Assembly (NCBI GenBank): GCA_947493175.1
Contig: CANLQD010000002.1
Span: 186,001-250,000 of the forward strand
DNA: 64,000 bases
Source: an uncultured Flavobacteriaceae bacterium
GTDB lineage: Bacteria > Bacteroidota > Bacteroidia > Flavobacteriales > Flavobacteriaceae
Direction of reading: 5' to 3'
Position 1 is the stretch's first letter; each line of letters starts with the position of its first letter. The notes beneath the pieces were generated by a model. The model saw only the letters and a list, made by a program, of their open reading frames with translations. It did not search any database and was not told where the DNA came from. Positions 61,639 through 64,000 of this stretch are shown piece by piece. Made by a program: the position numbers and the translations under genes.

Positions 61639-61673
61639 CCCTACCCCGTGGGACATATTGAAAAGAAACTTGT

Positions 61674-62684
61674 TTATTCCCCTAGCCACTCCTCTACTCT
61701 GGCCCAAAGCACTTCGGAATCGGCAATCGCTTCATCTGGTGCAATACGCCCCCCGTAAAGTGTTTCTGCCCTATCGGCAAAAGCAGCCGTGGTTAAAAGC
61801 AAGGTATAGTCATCGCCCAAATCAAAGCCTTGATTTGAGGTAGATACCCCGCATGAAGACTCTCCGAAACTTCTGGTATTTGCTCTTGCTCTGAATGCCA
61901 CGATGATCGCCTCTCCGGAGCTGCCAGCACCGCGATTGGTCAGTACAGCGACTTTAGGGTCTGGTTCGAGTAGCTCATAGGGGGTAGCAATGCTGGTAAT
62001 AGTTTCTCCGGATAACTTGCTTGCGCCTTCAAAATATCCCCATTCTAATTGTTCATCCTCAGGATCTACAAAATACCCGGCGATGCCCTCGCCCAGTATA
62101 GGGCCTATCCCTGCGAGCATAGGCCACATATTTCCACCACGGTTGTTGCGCAGATCTACGACCCAACCAATAAGGTCTTCACTATCCTGTGATTGAATAT
62201 TTTGTTGTATTTCTTCGGCAAAAAGCTGTGCCTCTACCTCATTTCCCAAAAATCCCGTTACGCGTATATATCCTATATTTTCCAGGGTCTTGACGGGGTC
62301 GGGTTGGATAGAACAGTCTAAATTCGATGTTCCGACCACTGCCGTTCCGTTAGGTTTGCGAACGAAACTGTGGTTGTCTTTTAAGAGTCCCAGTGCAGTG
62401 CTAATCGCAGGATCCAACTGCTCGCGTGTCTGCTTTCCTTTCGCCACATTAAGTACCCTTGTTCGAAAAGAAGGCCAATCAATCGTATTTCTATTGATAG
62501 AATTACGTTCCATAATATCTACCATGTTATTGATGAAGTCTATTTGAACCTGTTCAAGTGGAGTGATATCGCGTTCTTGTTGTGGGGGTTCAAGAATAGC
62601 TTCGCTACCATCGCTGGAACAAGCTGAAAGCAATAGCATTATCCAAATAAGAAGAAAACGAAAATTGAGAAAACAAGGTTTCAT
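61674..62684 (-). CDS. S41-family (C-terminal processing type) peptidase lipoprotein
   Basis: The ATG at 62684 gives 336 residues with a lipobox (MLLLSACSS). The S41 core is seen in IGYIRVTGFLGNEVEAQLFAEEI cut by WVVDLRNNRGGNMWPM, and the catalytic serine in NRGAGSSGEAI (about residues 250-260). There is no PDZ domain, so it belongs to the short group of S41 enzymes. The near-palindrome CTCGATAATCGAA lies about 70 bases upstream. Confidence 0.87.
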   Translation of the reverse strand: MKPCFLNFRFLLIWIMLLLSACSSDGSEAILEPPQQERDITPLEQVQIDFINNMVDIMERNSINRNTIDWPSFRTRVLNVAKGKQTREQLDPAISTALGLLKDNHSFVRKPNGTAVVGTSNLDCSIQPDPVKTLENIGYIRVTGFLGNEVEAQLFAEEIQQNIQSQDSEDLIGWVVDLRNNRGGNMWPMLAGIGPILGEGIAGYFVDPEDEQLEWGYFEGASKLSGETITSIATPYELLEPDPKVAVLTNRGAGSSGEAIIVAFRARANTRSFGESSCGVSTSNQGFDLGDDYTLLLTTAAFADRAETLYGGRIAPDEAIADSEVLWARVEEWLGE

Positions 62685-62756
62685 TCGTAGATTGGCTGGG
62701 TTGGCGTACACTTTTTCAACGTTCCCTAAAAATATGATTTATTGAGCACAAATTAA

Positions 62757-62769
62757 CTCGATAATCGAA
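62757..62769. promoter_or_regulatory. Near-palindrome CTCGATAATCGAA upstream of the S41 peptidase
   Basis: It matches 12 of 13 bases of the palindrome at 56300 and 58928 and shares flanking ATTT and ATGC with the first. Its location upstream of a gene fits an operator. Confidence 0.4.
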
Positions 62770-62947
62770 ATTTATATGCCCGCCTTTATAACCATTTTGA
62801 CGTACGAAGGACCCGAATGAGGGGTTCAGTACCATTTCAGAAGCTGCTTTTAAAGAATACCGTACTTTATAAAGGTTGAGAACCTTTAAAAATTTAGGCG
62901 CCTAGTTTGTCCACTCTAGAACAGAGCTAGTTTTTAGTGGTTGTTGA

Positions 62948-63349
62948 AGCTTTAGCATTACGTTTCCTAGGTTTTTAAAAGCCCTTTATAAGTTCAAAAA
63001 ACCTATAACCGAATCCAAGTCCCTACAATCGAACACTGACAAGAACGCCATATTGATCAAAAGCGGAACAGGGTTTCATAGAATTGACAAAAAGGATATT
63101 TTATTTATCAAAGCAGAAGGCAATTATGCTAAAATCATCTTTAACGATAGCAGTATTATGTCCTTAATTAGCTTAAAGAAAATCATTGAGCTTTTAAATA
63201 ATCATGATTTCATACAAATTCATCGCTCTTATATAGTAGCCATATCAAAGATTGAAAAAATTGAAAACCATCAGACAACATTAAATAATATAAGTTTGCC
63301 AATAGGAGTGTCTTTTAGAAAATCTGTAATGAAAAGATTAATTGAATAA
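62948..63349 (+). pseudogene. LytTR response regulator that has lost its receiver domain
   Basis: The last 98 residues are a LytTR DNA-binding domain (ILFIKAEGNYAKIIFNDS, FIQIHRSYIVAISKI). The same frame stays open upstream to a stop just before 62948 and reads ITFPRFLKALYKFKKPITESKS, the linker found at the end of receivers (compare IERFLKAINKVSSSK in the regulator at 59.2 kb). No ATG precedes it; a TTG at 63053 is the only start. It is best read as the 3' part of a broken regulator, though expression from the TTG cannot be excluded. Confidence 0.65.
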
Positions 63350-63400
63350 CAGAAAGAGAAGAACTTCTTGTATAAGAATGTGAGTACTACGAATACCGAC

Positions 63401-63499
63401 ATGCCTACCAACTTTAAAACAAAAGATCTGGAGGACCGTGTTGCCATGCGGTCTAATCAAAGTATCCCTTCGATTGCGCGGAAGCAAATTTTACGCTAA
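63401..63499 (+). other. Small open frame or gene fragment
   Basis: A 32-residue frame (MPTNFKTKDLEDRVAMRS...) in the gap between the broken regulator and the next gene. It has a full ATG and stop but no recognised family, and it may be the end of a lost gene. Close after it, TATCAAATAGCGAT (63507-63520) matches the tail of the palindromes at 43.8 and 46.9 kb. Confidence 0.2.
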
Positions 63500-63640
63500 A
63501 CATGCTATCAAATAGCGATGTGCTATGCAATTTCTTGGAAAAAACCGGTCCGGTATTTTTAATATGGGAAGCTTCACAAAAACCTTGCGGAACGGAATTT
63601 CTTCAATTTGTGCAAAGGGAACTTCAATTATGCCATATTC

Positions 63641-64000
63641 CTAATTGCATTCAGGTACATCTCCTTCAAGAGATCGAAGGGTCCAAGCGGTTTCATAGCC
63701 CAGTTTATGGGCTCGCCATGATCGCCACGCTGCGGAAGCAGTATCCATTGGTTCCTCTCCTAAGTCACATTTTCCTGTTAACAAGGTGTAGATATAGGCA
63801 CCCGAAGCCCTATCCAAATCGCGACTCATATGCCAGTTGTCCCGATACGCAGACGCCGCTATTTGCAGCTCTTTCATTTGGGCGTACAACGCTCGTATCG
63901 GTATGGCCCTAGCGGTGGGTAGTTCGTTTTCGCGCACCATATAAAGGGCCACGCCCAGGTCTGTTCCGTTTTCGGTCTGGGAACCTCTTTTATCGATCCC
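63641..64000 (-). CDS. C-terminal part of a hydrolase-like protein (gene runs off the right edge)
   Basis: The minus strand is open from the window's edge to a stop at 63641 (about 119 residues). The segment RDNWHMSRDLDRASGAYIYTLLTGKC has the His-x-S and following helix pattern seen at the C-terminus of SGNH/DUF4886-type hydrolases. It is preceded by LPTARAIPIRALYAQMKELQIAA. The assignment is tentative because the rest is outside the window. An overlapping plus-strand frame (63502-63912) is less protein-like and was rejected. Confidence 0.5.
   Translation of the reverse strand, partial: GIDKRGSQTENGTDLGVALYMVRENELPTARAIPIRALYAQMKELQIAASAYRDNWHMSRDLDRASGAYIYTLLTGKCDLGEEPMDTASAAWRSWRAHKLGYETAWTLRSLEGDVPECN

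Noticed and set aside
63502..63912. Plus-strand 136-codon open frame
   Set aside because: It overlaps a minus-strand frame that looks more like a real protein and continues out of the window; the plus-strand product has poor composition.

Overview
The window looks like the chromosome of a marine Flavobacteriaceae bacterium (Bacteroidota, of the Zobellia/Maribacter/Muricauda kind). The gene families (DUF1835, DUF4251, DUF2188, DUF6922, LytTR and AraC-TPR regulators, a GH9 cellulase, TerC, YceI), the many lipoprotein-type N-termini, the TAnnTTTG-type promoter and the scarcity of Shine-Dalgarno sites all point that way. No rRNA, tRNA, CRISPR array, insertion sequence or integrase was found.

Layout. 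Positions 1-12.2 kb hold core genes: partial mutS2, ung, a GH9 enzyme, a lone receiver, a nucleoside phosphorylase/DUF1835 pair, a SUI1 factor, a 2OG-Fe(II) oxygenase, a fused 2-oxoacid dehydrogenase E1 and two envelope lipoproteins. From 12.5 to 19.2 kb lies a one-directional biosynthetic cluster: FAD oxidoreductase, methyltransferase, type III polyketide synthase, FabL-like enoyl reductase, FabZ-like dehydratase, ketosynthase, its own acyl carrier protein and a membrane protein. It probably makes an alkyl-pyrone, resorcinol or quinone-type lipid. From 19.4 to 26.7 kb are TerC, YceI, a paralogous pair of small secreted proteins, the hibernation factor hpf and DUF4251, with two large blocks of CAAGTTCAAATTC-type repeats lying in inverted orientation on either side of hpf.

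From about 26.9 to 47 kb there is an AT-rich accessory island. Most of its genes are on the minus strand and many look like defence genes: a nucleotidyltransferase/dGTPase/DUF2779-nuclease operon, an AbiEii-type toxin with a DUF6922 partner, an OLD/RloC-like ATPase and several unknown proteins. The gene groups are separated by a modular repeat family, all copies in one orientation. It includes an imperfect hairpin with a conserved bulge pattern and compensatory base changes that resembles an integron attC site, and a roughly 600-nt non-coding element present twice with covarying stems. This repeated, structured array is the most unusual thing in the window.

From 47.2 to 64 kb are a cation-chloride-cotransporter-like protein, a DUF1080 protein, a dienelactone hydrolase, an alpha/beta hydrolase, two serine hydrolases (one fused to an esterase, one lacking its catalytic residues), a LytS/LytTR two-component system, a membrane-tethered winged-helix regulator divergent from YceI, an S41 peptidase, a response regulator that has lost its receiver domain, and the tail of a gene running off the right edge. 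The same repeat family continues here at 49.5, 54.1 and 59.7 kb.
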